Assembly (NCBI GenBank): GCA_902826615.1 | Contig: CADEFN010000001.1 | Coordinates: forward strand, 1,054,001 to 1,118,000 | Direction: 5' to 3' | Length of the DNA: 64,000 nt | Source of the DNA: an uncultured Gemmatimonadota bacterium | GTDB lineage: Bacteria; Gemmatimonadota; Gemmatimonadetes; Gemmatimonadales; Gemmatimonadaceae | In this document: in pieces, positions 51,521-60,079 of the stretch | How the letters are laid out: each line of letters starts with the position of its first letter | How positions within the stretch are numbered: the stretch's first letter is position 1 | Notes under the pieces: generated by a model | Databases searched by the model: none | What the model saw: the letters and a program-made list of their open reading frames with translations, nothing else | Told to the model about the DNA's origin: nothing | Position numbers and translations under genes: made by a program

Positions 51521-53512
51521 CTACCCGACGATAAGTGGTGCGGCCGCGGGGTCAGACGCCTCGGCGATCAGGTCGGCGTCGGGTCTGAGGACCGGTCGCA
51601 AATAGAGGATCGACAGCGGCGGCAGGTCGAGCGAGATGGAGCAGGGACGCCCGTGCAGCTCCACGGGTTCGGCAACAGCTGTCCCTCGTTTGCCCCATCC
51701 AGACCCGCCGTAGATCACGTCGTCGCTGTTGAGCACTTCCTCCCAGCGTTCGCTATCGGGAACCCCGATGCCATACGCGGGGCGGGGAACCGGTGTGAAG
51801 TTGCACACCACCAGGGTGGGATCGCGACGGTCCTTGCCGTACCGCAGGAAACTCACCACGCTCTGCTTCGCGTCGTTGCAGTCGACCCATTCGAAACCGG
51901 TGGGCTCACAGTCAAGCTCGTGCAGTGACGCGGTCGTGCGATAGAGTGTGTTGAGGTCGGTGATCCAGCGCTGAATGCCAAGATGCTCGGCGTGCTGAAG
52001 CAAGTGCCAGTCGAGCGACGAGTCGTGGTTCCACTCCTTCCATTGCCCGATTTCGCATCCCATGAAGAGGAGCTTCTTGCCCGACTGGGCCCACTGGTAG
52101 CCAAGCAGGAGACGGAGATTGGCGCGCCGCTGCCAGTGATCGCCTGCCATCTTGCCGATGAGCGACGCCTTGCCGTGCACCACCTCGTCATGCGAGATGG
52201 CCAGCACGTAGTTCTCCGAGAAGGCGTACATCATCCGGAAGGTGACCTTCTGGTGATGGAAGGTGCGATGGATGGGGTCGAGGGCGAAGTACTTGAGGGT
52301 GTCATGCATCCACCCCATGTCCCACTTCATGCCGAAGCCGAGCCCACCGAGATAGGGCGGGCGTGAGACCATCGGCCAGGCGGTGGAGTCTTCGGCGATG
52401 GTCACCGCGTGCGGGTGATCGCGATACACACCTTCGTTGAAGCGCCGCAGGAAGTCGACCGCCTCGAGGTTCTCCCGGCCGCCGTACTTGTTGGGAATCC
52501 ACTCCCCTTCCTTGCGCGAGAAGTCGTTGTACAGCATGGAGGCAACCGCGTCCACGCGGAGTCCATCGGCGTGGAACATCTCGAGCCAGAAGACGGCGTT
52601 GCTTCGCAGGAAGTTCTGGACTTCGTTGCGGCCGTAGTTGAAGACGTAGCTCTGCCAGTCTGGCTGAAAGCCGCGTTTCGGGTCTTCGTGTTCGTAGAGG
52701 TGGGTGCCGTCGAAGTACGAAAGGCCGTGTGCGTCGGTGGGGAAGTGTGAGGGGACCCAGTCGAGGATGACGCCGACCCCGGCCTGATGCAGGGTGTCGA
52801 TGAGGAACATCAGGTCCTGGGGAGTGCCATACCGGCTGGTCGCGGCAAAGTATCCGCAGATCTGGTATCCCCACGATCCGTAGAAGGGGTGCTCCATCAC
52901 CGGCATCAGCTCCACATGCGTGAAGCCGGTCTGCACGGCATACTCCGCGAGCCGAGGCGCAATCTCTCGGTAGGTCATGGAGCGATTGCCGTCTTCGGGG
53001 ACGCGGAGCCATGAACCGAGGTGCACCTCGTAGATGCTCATCGGCTTGTTGAGCACGTTGCCCCGTGCCTGCTGCGCGCGCCATTCGGTGTCCCCCCATG
53101 TGTAGTCCATGTTCCACACAATGGAGGCCGTTTTGGGGGCGACCTCGGCGTGGTATCCGTAGGGGTCGGTCTTGTCCACGCGATAGCCGCGGGTCGGCCC
53201 GGCGATATGGTACTTGTAGGGTGTGCCGTGCCCGATCCCCGGAATGAACCCTTCCCAGATACCCGAGCCGCCGTGCACCCGCAGCGGGTGACGGTCCCGC
53301 TGCCATCCGTTGAAGTCGCCTACCACCGAGACGCCAAGCGCGTTAGGCGCCCAGACGGCAAAGTAGGTTCCGGTCTGCCCGTCCGGCGCCGTGTGTTCGC
53401 GTGCGCCCAGCACGCGGTGGGCGTGGTCGAGTGTTCCTTCGGCGAAGAAGTGGATGACGGTGTCGTCGAGCAGGGTGACGTCGTGACGAACGTCGCCGGC
53501 GGTGGTGCTCAT
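51521..53512 (-). CDS. glgB: 1,4-alpha-glucan branching enzyme
   Basis: 663 residues. After an N-terminal CBM48 module ('YFAVWAPNALGVSVVGDFNG') comes the GH13 barrel: 'VILDWVPSHFP', nucleophile Asp in 'DGLRVDAVASMLYNDF', acid Glu in 'VTIAEDSTAWP', and 'LAISHDEVVHGKASLIGKMA'. It makes alpha-1,6 branches in glycogen. No other glycogen gene is present. Its ATG overlaps the TGA of the upstream serine hydrolase (TGATG), so the two are coupled. Confidence 0.96.
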   Translation of the reverse strand: MSTTAGDVRHDVTLLDDTVIHFFAEGTLDHAHRVLGAREHTAPDGQTGTYFAVWAPNALGVSVVGDFNGWQRDRHPLRVHGGSGIWEGFIPGIGHGTPYKYHIAGPTRGYRVDKTDPYGYHAEVAPKTASIVWNMDYTWGDTEWRAQQARGNVLNKPMSIYEVHLGSWLRVPEDGNRSMTYREIAPRLAEYAVQTGFTHVELMPVMEHPFYGSWGYQICGYFAATSRYGTPQDLMFLIDTLHQAGVGVILDWVPSHFPTDAHGLSYFDGTHLYEHEDPKRGFQPDWQSYVFNYGRNEVQNFLRSNAVFWLEMFHADGLRVDAVASMLYNDFSRKEGEWIPNKYGGRENLEAVDFLRRFNEGVYRDHPHAVTIAEDSTAWPMVSRPPYLGGLGFGMKWDMGWMHDTLKYFALDPIHRTFHHQKVTFRMMYAFSENYVLAISHDEVVHGKASLIGKMAGDHWQRRANLRLLLGYQWAQSGKKLLFMGCEIGQWKEWNHDSSLDWHLLQHAEHLGIQRWITDLNTLYRTTASLHELDCEPTGFEWVDCNDAKQSVVSFLRYGKDRRDPTLVVCNFTPVPRPAYGIGVPDSERWEEVLNSDDVIYGGSGWGKRGTAVAEPVELHGRPCSISLDLPPLSILYLRPVLRPDADLIAEASDPAAAPLIVG

Positions 53513-54717
53513 CAGCGTGGGGTGTTGCGAGAGGAGGAGGTGCGTGGGGCGGGCGCGCGCAGCAACTCGAGTGCGCGCGTCATGATGGGCGTGAAGTACT
53601 GCGGTGTGCCGCGCACGTTGCTGTCGGTGTTGAAGGCGACCACGACCCCGGTGTTCGTCGCCGGGTTGACCCACACGAAGGAGGTGAAGCCGGCCTGACT
53701 CCCGGTGTGGCCGATGATCTCGCTGGTGGCGTCTTTCATGAGGAAGTAGCCGAGCCCGAGACTACTGGTCACGCCCTGCTGCGTGCCGGTAGGAACGACG
53801 GGCTGCCACATCTCGGTGAGGGTGCGACGTGGGAGGACGGCGTCAAAGCGGGCGGGCATGGAGCTATCTCCGGCGGGACTTCCCGTCAGGAATGCGACAT
53901 ACGCCGCGAGGTCGTCGAGCGGGGCGTTCCACCCGCCGTTGGGGATGGTGATGCCGGGATTGAAGTCGCGCCCATTCTCTCGCAGCACGTTCTGCTGTGT
54001 GGCCGAGTCGCGGACGATGGTGTAGTTGTTGGACCGGTCCGCGGCGAGGTAGTAGGGAGTGCCGTTGAAATAACTGCGGTCAAGCTTGAGCGGGGCAAAG
54101 ATATTTTTCTGGATGTAGGCTTCCCACGGATCGCCGCTGATGGCTTCGATCACTCGGCCGAGGTAGATGTATCCCGGATTGGAGTAGCCGAACTGTGAGC
54201 CTGGCTTGAAGTGGAGTTTCTGGTAGGGCATCATCGCCACCAGCTGGTTCCAGGTCGTCGGTTCGAAGGGTTGCCATGTTTCGCCGCCGTAGGGCCATGT
54301 GCCGTTCTGGAAGCCTGACGAGTGCGAGAGCAGCATGCGAATGGTGATGCTGTCGCGCAAACCATAGGGGTCGTGGATCTGCCGCAGCTCGGGAATCCAG
54401 CGGACGATCTTGTCGTCGAGGGTGAGCTTGCCCCGATCGCGCAGCTGCATGATGGCGATCGCCGTGAGGGTCTTGGTGATCGACCCATAGTGAAAGAGTG
54501 TCCGCTCGTTCACGGGCTGGTTGCGCGCGCGATCGGCAAGACCGTAGTGGTGTCGCGCGACGATCCGCCCCTCCTGCACCAGCACCGCCGACCCACCAAC
54601 AACCTGTGCCGCACGGCTCACGCTGTCGAACCAGGTGCCGAACGCAGACCACGAGGTGGGGGCACCCTGCGCGAAAGCAGAGGCTGCCAGGAAAGGCGCG
54701 AGCAGCAGGAGACGCAT
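53512..54717 (-). CDS. secreted beta-lactamase-family serine hydrolase
   Basis: 401 residues with signal peptide 'MRLLLLAPFLAASAFAQG'. Motifs of the class C fold: Ser-x-x-Lys in 'YGSITKTLTAIAIM', Tyr-x-Asn in 'QFGYSNPGYIYLG', and 'IGHTGSQAG'. These proteins are usually esterases or D-aminopeptidases rather than true beta-lactamases. It shares a TGATG junction with glgB. It is distinct from the basic-tailed hydrolase at 36-37.7 kb, lacking any tail. Confidence 0.9.
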   Translation of the reverse strand: MRLLLLAPFLAASAFAQGAPTSWSAFGTWFDSVSRAAQVVGGSAVLVQEGRIVARHHYGLADRARNQPVNERTLFHYGSITKTLTAIAIMQLRDRGKLTLDDKIVRWIPELRQIHDPYGLRDSITIRMLLSHSSGFQNGTWPYGGETWQPFEPTTWNQLVAMMPYQKLHFKPGSQFGYSNPGYIYLGRVIEAISGDPWEAYIQKNIFAPLKLDRSYFNGTPYYLAADRSNNYTIVRDSATQQNVLRENGRDFNPGITIPNGGWNAPLDDLAAYVAFLTGSPAGDSSMPARFDAVLPRRTLTEMWQPVVPTGTQQGVTSSLGLGYFLMKDATSEIIGHTGSQAGFTSFVWVNPATNTGVVVAFNTDSNVRGTPQYFTPIMTRALELLRAPAPRTSSSRNTPR

Positions 54718-54816
54718 GGCCGTTCGGGAAGGGGACGTTCGAAAGGTATGTCGCAACGACACACGCTGTGAACGGCGCCGAACAGCACAATCGATTGAGG
54801 AACCTGCCAGCGCGTC

Positions 54817-55230
54817 TCAGCTTCGCGTCTGTCTGGCGACGAAGGCGATGTCGATGGCGGCGGCGAGGGCAACACCGGCGGCGTAGCACCACAGGTCCGA
54901 TGCCAGAAAGCCCTGTCCCAGCGCCAGGTGACCCAGACGCGTGTTCCGGATGGCGTCGATCCAGGGTGCATGGTAGAGCTGGCTCAGTTCCACTCCAATC
55001 GCGATGCACAAGGCTGTGATGGAGAGGCGGCGTGTGGGGCTTGTCGTCGTGATAAACGCGAGCACCCAAAAGACCATCGTGGCCCACAGCGTATCGCCGG
55101 CATAGTCCGCGACAAGGCGCGGGAGGGAGTCTGCGAATCGCCGCGAGGCCAGTCCGGCGAGCACAGTGGAGATCAGCAGCGCGCCAATGAGGGAGCGTGA
55201 GCGGGTGACGCGCGGCGGCGCGAAGGGCAT
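54817..55230 (-). CDS. DUF2809 membrane protein
   Basis: 137 residues with about four membrane helices. The DUF2809 pattern is clear: 'YAGDTLWATMVFWVLAFI', 'IGVELSQLYHAPWIDAIR', and 'LGHLALGQGFLASDLWCYAA'. Function is unknown; it is a distant relative of VanZ-like proteins. It lies 37 bases downstream of queG on the same strand. Confidence 0.85.
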   Translation of the reverse strand: MPFAPPRVTRSRSLIGALLISTVLAGLASRRFADSLPRLVADYAGDTLWATMVFWVLAFITTTSPTRRLSITALCIAIGVELSQLYHAPWIDAIRNTRLGHLALGQGFLASDLWCYAAGVALAAAIDIAFVARQTRS

Positions 55231-55267
55231 GCCCTGGTCTCGCGTGGTGTGATTCAGACTGGCGCGT

Positions 55268-56302
55268 TCAACTGTGCTGGTCCAGCGCCCACTGCGCATG
55301 ACTGCGCACGAGGGGTTCGGCGTCCTGCGCCGCTCGCTGCAGTGCAACACGATCAGGGTGCTCGTTATTGCCCACCGCCACGGCCGCGTTGCGCAGCAAC
55401 CCTTTGCGTTTGGTGCGCAGCACCGGTGTGCCGCGGAACTTCGCCCGGAACTGCTCGTCGCTGAGCGCCAGAAGCCCGGCCACATCAACGGACGTCAACT
55501 CCGCGCGCGGCCGCAACTCGGCGTCACGCACATCCTGCGAAAATTTCACGTTCCAGGGGCACACCTCCTGGCAGATATCACAACCGAAGACGAGGTCGCG
55601 CATGAGCGGCCGCAACTCCACCGGGATGTCGTGCCGCAGCTCGATGGTGAGATACGAGATGCAGCGCGTGGCGTTCAGCTGATACGCACCGTCAAAGGCA
55701 CTCGTCGGGCAGGCCTCCAGGCAGCGCGTGCAGGTGCCGCAATGGTCAGTGGCAAAAGACTCGTCAGGCGCCAGGGGCAAGTCGATCAGCAGCGATCCGA
55801 TGAAGAAGTACGAACCAAGCTGCGGGTTGATGAGATTGGTGTTCTTGCCAAACCAGCCGAGCCCTGCGCGACGGGCGAGGTCGCGCTCGAGGATGGGGCC
55901 CGTGTCGACATAAGGCTTGCCGCGTACATCGGGCGAGACGTCCTCCCTGATGCGCGAGAGCAGCTCGTTCAGCCGGTCGACGATGACGTCGTGATAGTCA
56001 CGTCCGCGTGCATAACGAGCAATGGGCCCGGACGGCTGGGTGCCACCGTAGTTCATTCCCACCACCACTGCGGTGATGCTCCCTTCGAACACCCAGCGGG
56101 TGTCGTCGCGTTTGTCGGCGCCGCGGGCCAGGTACTCCATGGTTCCGGCGTATCCCTTGGCCAGCCAGTCACGAAACTCCGGTGCGGTCTCCGCCGGGCC
56201 TAACGTGGTGACGCCGACGAGGTCAAAGCCGAGCGCGTAGGCGAGGGCCTTGACCCGTTCCGCGGTATCGCCCAGTTCAGCGGCTGGCGGCCCAGCGGGC
56301 AT
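55268..56302 (-). CDS. queG: epoxyqueuosine reductase
   Basis: 344 residues. It makes the last step of queuosine in tRNA, reducing epoxyqueuosine with cobalamin and two 4Fe-4S clusters. 'CGTCTRCLEACPTSAF' and 'CDICQEVCPWN' give the eight cluster cysteines; 'LARRAGLGWFGKNTNLINP' is the QueG signature near the cobalamin site. HEAT-like repeats close the protein. The ATG at 56302 starts within the 3' end of the small gene upstream, overlapping it by 26 bases. Confidence 0.95.
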   Translation of the reverse strand: MPAGPPAAELGDTAERVKALAYALGFDLVGVTTLGPAETAPEFRDWLAKGYAGTMEYLARGADKRDDTRWVFEGSITAVVVGMNYGGTQPSGPIARYARGRDYHDVIVDRLNELLSRIREDVSPDVRGKPYVDTGPILERDLARRAGLGWFGKNTNLINPQLGSYFFIGSLLIDLPLAPDESFATDHCGTCTRCLEACPTSAFDGAYQLNATRCISYLTIELRHDIPVELRPLMRDLVFGCDICQEVCPWNVKFSQDVRDAELRPRAELTSVDVAGLLALSDEQFRAKFRGTPVLRTKRKGLLRNAAVAVGNNEHPDRVALQRAAQDAEPLVRSHAQWALDQHS

Positions 56303-56522
56303 AACGCTCCACGTCTTCGGCTGGGGGAATGGTTCCGGGGTCACCGTAGGCGGTGTGCATGCGCCAGCGCACGTACGCTGGGGAGGGGAGGGGGAGAAAG
56401 GGGAAACGCCGCAGCCAATGCCGGTCGCGAAAGCGCCACGCGACGACAATCAGGGCACGCGCCAGCCTGGGATCCAGGGCGGCGCGGGCCGCCAGCTGCA
56501 GGGAAAGCTTCGTCCACGACAT
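56277..56522 (-). CDS. small basic protein upstream of queG
   Basis: 81 residues: 'MSWTKLSLQLAARAALDPRL' followed by an Arg/Trp/Phe-rich middle ('WRFRDRHWLRRFPFLPLP') and an acidic end. No family was recognised. The overlap with queG and the ATG 98 bases before the divergent gene support it as a real, coupled gene. Confidence 0.6.
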   Translation of the reverse strand: MSWTKLSLQLAARAALDPRLARALIVVAWRFRDRHWLRRFPFLPLPSPAYVRWRMHTAYGDPGTIPPAEDVERYARWAASR

Positions 56523-56619
56523 GGTGCAAACATAGTCGCTCGGCCGGTTCGTCCCGCGCGGGATGCCGAGCGCCTGTCCGCGGGATACGTTTGGCCCCTC
56601 TCCAGACACCCGACGCGTC

Positions 56620-59600
56620 ATGCTGAAGCGATTTCTCGCGGCCACTCTTTTCCTCACCACCGTCGCTGGCGCCCAGACCGTGGCGCAGGCCGACAGCGCG
56701 GCCCGTGCTGCCACGCGCAACAATGGGCTGCCGCTGATTGCCACCCGGACCCTCAAGTTCACCACCAGCGAGGGTACCTGGATCTCCCTCGACGTCTCTC
56801 CTGACGGCCGCACGATCGTGTTCGAGCTGCTGGGGGACCTCTACACTCTCCCGATCGGGGGCGGCACCGCCACGCGCATAACGAGTGGCCAGGGATACGA
56901 CACCCAGCCGCGGTACTCGCGCGACGGCTCGCAACTGGTCTTTCTCAGCGACCGCAACGGATCCGAGAATGTCTGGGTCGCCAATGCCGATGGCTCGCAG
57001 CCACGTGCCATCACGAAGACCGAGCGCATCAACTATGTCTCCCCGGTCTGGGCACCGGACGGCCGGTACATCGTGGTGACACGCGCGGGACAGCTCTGGC
57101 TGTATCACAAGGATGGCGGCTCCGGTGTGCAGATGACGGGTGTACGCGCCGACGGCGCGGCGCCTAACGCGCCAGGGGCCCCCGGCGCGCCCGCATTACT
57201 CGGCGCGGCGTTCAGCAACGACCCGAGGTACCTCTGGGTCAATGCGTCGGGCAACCTTGGTGGCGCCTTTCAGAGTGGCATCGATTTCGACCCGGCGGGC
57301 CCGGATGTCACGCACGACCACTCACCACGCAGCTCGGCGCGTCGCATTGGCAACTATCAGATAGGCCTGTACGATCGCACGCTGGGGCGCACCGCGGTGC
57401 GTACCACGGAATCCGACGGTGCCTTCCGCCCCATGCCAAGTCCCGACGGTCGCTGGCTTGTTTACGCGACGCGCTACATGGCGCGGGAGGGACTCAAGCT
57501 GCTGGATCTCTCCACAGGCGGCGACCGCTGGCTGCGCATGGATGTGCAGCGCGATGCCAGTCAGGGAGGCGCCGACCGCGACGTGTATCCCGGTTCTGCC
57601 TTCACCCCCGACTCGCGCAGCCTCATCACGGCCTACAACGGAAAAATCTGGAAGGTGTCCGTGCCGTCGGGCGAGGCGACCGAAATTCCGTTCACCGCCG
57701 AGGTGGAGCAGTCCATCGCGCCCCTGGCACGCTTTGACTACCCGATCAACGATTCGACGCTCGTCGTGAGCCAGATCCGTGGCGCACGGCCGTCACCGGA
57801 TGGGCGTCGGGTGGTCTTCACTGCACTCGACCGTTTGTACATCGCCGACCTTCCCGTTGGTCGTGGTGCCGCTGGCCGTCCGGCGGGATCACCCGCGAAT
57901 CACCCGACCATCACCGGCGCGCGCCGCCTGACGAGTGCCGCGAGTGTCGAACATGCGCCCGTCTGGTCGCCCGATGGGCAATCCATCGCCTATGTCACGT
58001 GGAGCGATTCGGCAGGCGGCGACATCTATCGGGTGCGCGCTGACGGCGACGGAACGCCACAGCGCCTGACGACGGTGTCCGCATTCTATGACAAGGTGAG
58101 CTGGTCACCTGACGGCCGCCGGCTGGTGGCCATGCGCGGTTCAGCGAAACACCGCATGAATACCCTCGAGGATTTCGGGAGTCATGGGTCAACCGCGGAA
58201 ATGGAGATCGTCTGGTTGCCGGCCGAGGGAGGTGCGGTGCAGCGGGTTGCCTGGTTAGGCACGGGTGAGACACAGCAGGGGCGCAACGTGCCGCATTTCG
58301 GGCCGGACAGCACCCGCATCTACGTGTGGCTGGGCACGGAGGGGTTGGTGTCCATGCGTTTTGATGGAACCGACCGGCGGACAGTCGTGAAGGTGACAGG
58401 GCTCCCGGCGCCGGCCGGCCCGGGCGCGCCGCAGGCGCCTGACGAGGTGGTGCTGTCACCCGATGGCTCTCGCGCTGTAGTCCGCACTGATCGCAACGTC
58501 TTCATGATCACGGTGCCACCTGTGGGAGGCACGGCGCCCACTGTCTCCGTGAGCGGGACGTCGGCGGTTCCCACCTGGCGCCTGACGAGAATCGGAGGGG
58601 ACTTTGTCGGGTGGGCCAATGATGGGCAGTCCGCCTTCTATTCGATGGGGAAGAGTTTCTTCCGGTACAACCTGCCCCTGGCCGACTCGTTATGGCGCGA
58701 TTCCCTGTCGCGGGCCACGCCCGTCGCGGGTACAGCACCCGCGCCTGCAGATACCAGCCGCCGGGCCGCGCCGGCGTACGAGCCGTCCCGCGTGGACATT
58801 GCCATCACCGCGCAGAAAGACAAACCGAGTGGTGTGGTGGTGCTGCGTGGGGCGCGGATCATCACCATGAAGGGAGATGAGGTGATCGCATCAGGCGACA
58901 TCGTCGTGCGCGACAACCGCATCGTGGGCGTCGGTCGTCGTGGTTCGGTGCCGGTGCCGCGTGGTGCGCGTGTGATCGACGTGTCGGGGAAGACCATCAT
59001 GCCGGGACTGGTCGACATCCATGCGCACACCTGGGTGGCGTGGGGTGTTCACCGCACACAGGTCTCCCAGTTCCTTGCCCAGCTGGCCTACGGCGTCACC
59101 ACGCAGCGTGATCCACAGACCAGCAGCGAAGACATCGTGACCTACAGCGACCTGATGGAGACGGGCGCCTTCATCGGACCGCGCCTTTACTCTACGGGTC
59201 CAGGCATCTTTGGCGCCGACAACATCCGAAGCCTCGATGACGCCCGCGACGTGGTGCGTCGTTATGCAGATCACTTCAACACGCAGACCATCAAGCAGTA
59301 CCTCGCTGGCGATCGCAAGGTGCGGCAGTGGGTGATCACGGCCGCGCGCGAGCTGGGACTCACGGCCACCACCGAGGGGGGGGCCGACTTTGTCATGAAC
59401 CTCACCCTCATGCAGGACGGGTACCCCGGACTCGAACACTCGCTGCCCCTCAGCCCGTTGTTCCGGGACGTCACACAGCTGGCGAGCACCAGCGGCATCA
59501 CCTACACCCCCACCTTCATCGTGGCGTATGGTGGCCCAGCGGGGTTCAGCAAGTACCTCACCACCAACGACCTGGTCGGCAACCCCAAGCTCCGTCGCTT

Positions 59601-60075
59601 CACCCCATTCGAGGAACTCGACAAGTGGAAGACGGTCACCTGGCAGCGGGATGACCAGTATGTCCACTCCCTGCACGCGCAACAACTCCCCAAACTTCTG
59701 GAAGCTGGTGCGAAACTCGGGCTGGGTTCTCACGGTGAGCTGCAGGGGCTGGGCACCCACTGGGAGCTGTGGATGATGGCCTCAGGCGGGATGAAGGCAC
59801 ACGATGCTCTGCGGCTGGCCACTCTTGACGGCGCGCAGGCCATCGGGCTGTCGAGGGATCTGGGCTCACTCGAGCCGGGCAAACTCGCCGACCTCATTGT
59901 GCTCGACCGAAACCCGCTGCTCGATCTGCAGAACACCACATCGATCCGCTACGTGATGAAAAACGGCCGGCTGTATGAGGGGGAAACCCTCAACGAAGTG
60001 TGGCCGCGCGCCAAAGCACTCGAGCCGCAGTGGTGGTGGGGGAAGACGCCCCCACTGCCCACCAGCGCACGTTAG
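56620..60075 (+). CDS. secreted TolB-type propeller / amidohydrolase fusion
   Basis: 1151 residues with signal peptide 'RFLAATLFLTTVAGAQTV'. Residues about 60-740 hold many TolB/PD40 propeller repeats ('PRYSRDGSQLVFLSDRNGSE', 'PVWSPDGQSIAYVTWSDSAG'). Residues about 745-1150 form an amidohydrolase domain: 'GKTIMPGLVDIHAHTWVAWG' gives the HxH metal site, 'LGLGSHGELQGLGTHWELWM' the later ligand region, and 'GSLEPGKLADLIVLDRNPL' the C-terminal strand pair. Substrate unknown; the propeller may gate it. The permease gene starts five bases after the stop. Confidence 0.92.
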   Translation: MLKRFLAATLFLTTVAGAQTVAQADSAARAATRNNGLPLIATRTLKFTTSEGTWISLDVSPDGRTIVFELLGDLYTLPIGGGTATRITSGQGYDTQPRYSRDGSQLVFLSDRNGSENVWVANADGSQPRAITKTERINYVSPVWAPDGRYIVVTRAGQLWLYHKDGGSGVQMTGVRADGAAPNAPGAPGAPALLGAAFSNDPRYLWVNASGNLGGAFQSGIDFDPAGPDVTHDHSPRSSARRIGNYQIGLYDRTLGRTAVRTTESDGAFRPMPSPDGRWLVYATRYMAREGLKLLDLSTGGDRWLRMDVQRDASQGGADRDVYPGSAFTPDSRSLITAYNGKIWKVSVPSGEATEIPFTAEVEQSIAPLARFDYPINDSTLVVSQIRGARPSPDGRRVVFTALDRLYIADLPVGRGAAGRPAGSPANHPTITGARRLTSAASVEHAPVWSPDGQSIAYVTWSDSAGGDIYRVRADGDGTPQRLTTVSAFYDKVSWSPDGRRLVAMRGSAKHRMNTLEDFGSHGSTAEMEIVWLPAEGGAVQRVAWLGTGETQQGRNVPHFGPDSTRIYVWLGTEGLVSMRFDGTDRRTVVKVTGLPAPAGPGAPQAPDEVVLSPDGSRAVVRTDRNVFMITVPPVGGTAPTVSVSGTSAVPTWRLTRIGGDFVGWANDGQSAFYSMGKSFFRYNLPLADSLWRDSLSRATPVAGTAPAPADTSRRAAPAYEPSRVDIAITAQKDKPSGVVVLRGARIITMKGDEVIASGDIVVRDNRIVGVGRRGSVPVPRGARVIDVSGKTIMPGLVDIHAHTWVAWGVHRTQVSQFLAQLAYGVTTQRDPQTSSEDIVTYSDLMETGAFIGPRLYSTGPGIFGADNIRSLDDARDVVRRYADHFNTQTIKQYLAGDRKVRQWVITAARELGLTATTEGGADFVMNLTLMQDGYPGLEHSLPLSPLFRDVTQLASTSGITYTPTFIVAYGGPAGFSKYLTTNDLVGNPKLRRFTPFEELDKWKTVTWQRDDQYVHSLHAQQLPKLLEAGAKLGLGSHGELQGLGTHWELWMMASGGMKAHDALRLATLDGAQAIGLSRDLGSLEPGKLADLIVLDRNPLLDLQNTTSIRYVMKNGRLYEGETLNEVWPRAKALEPQWWWGKTPPLPTSAR

Positions 60076-60079
60076 GCAC

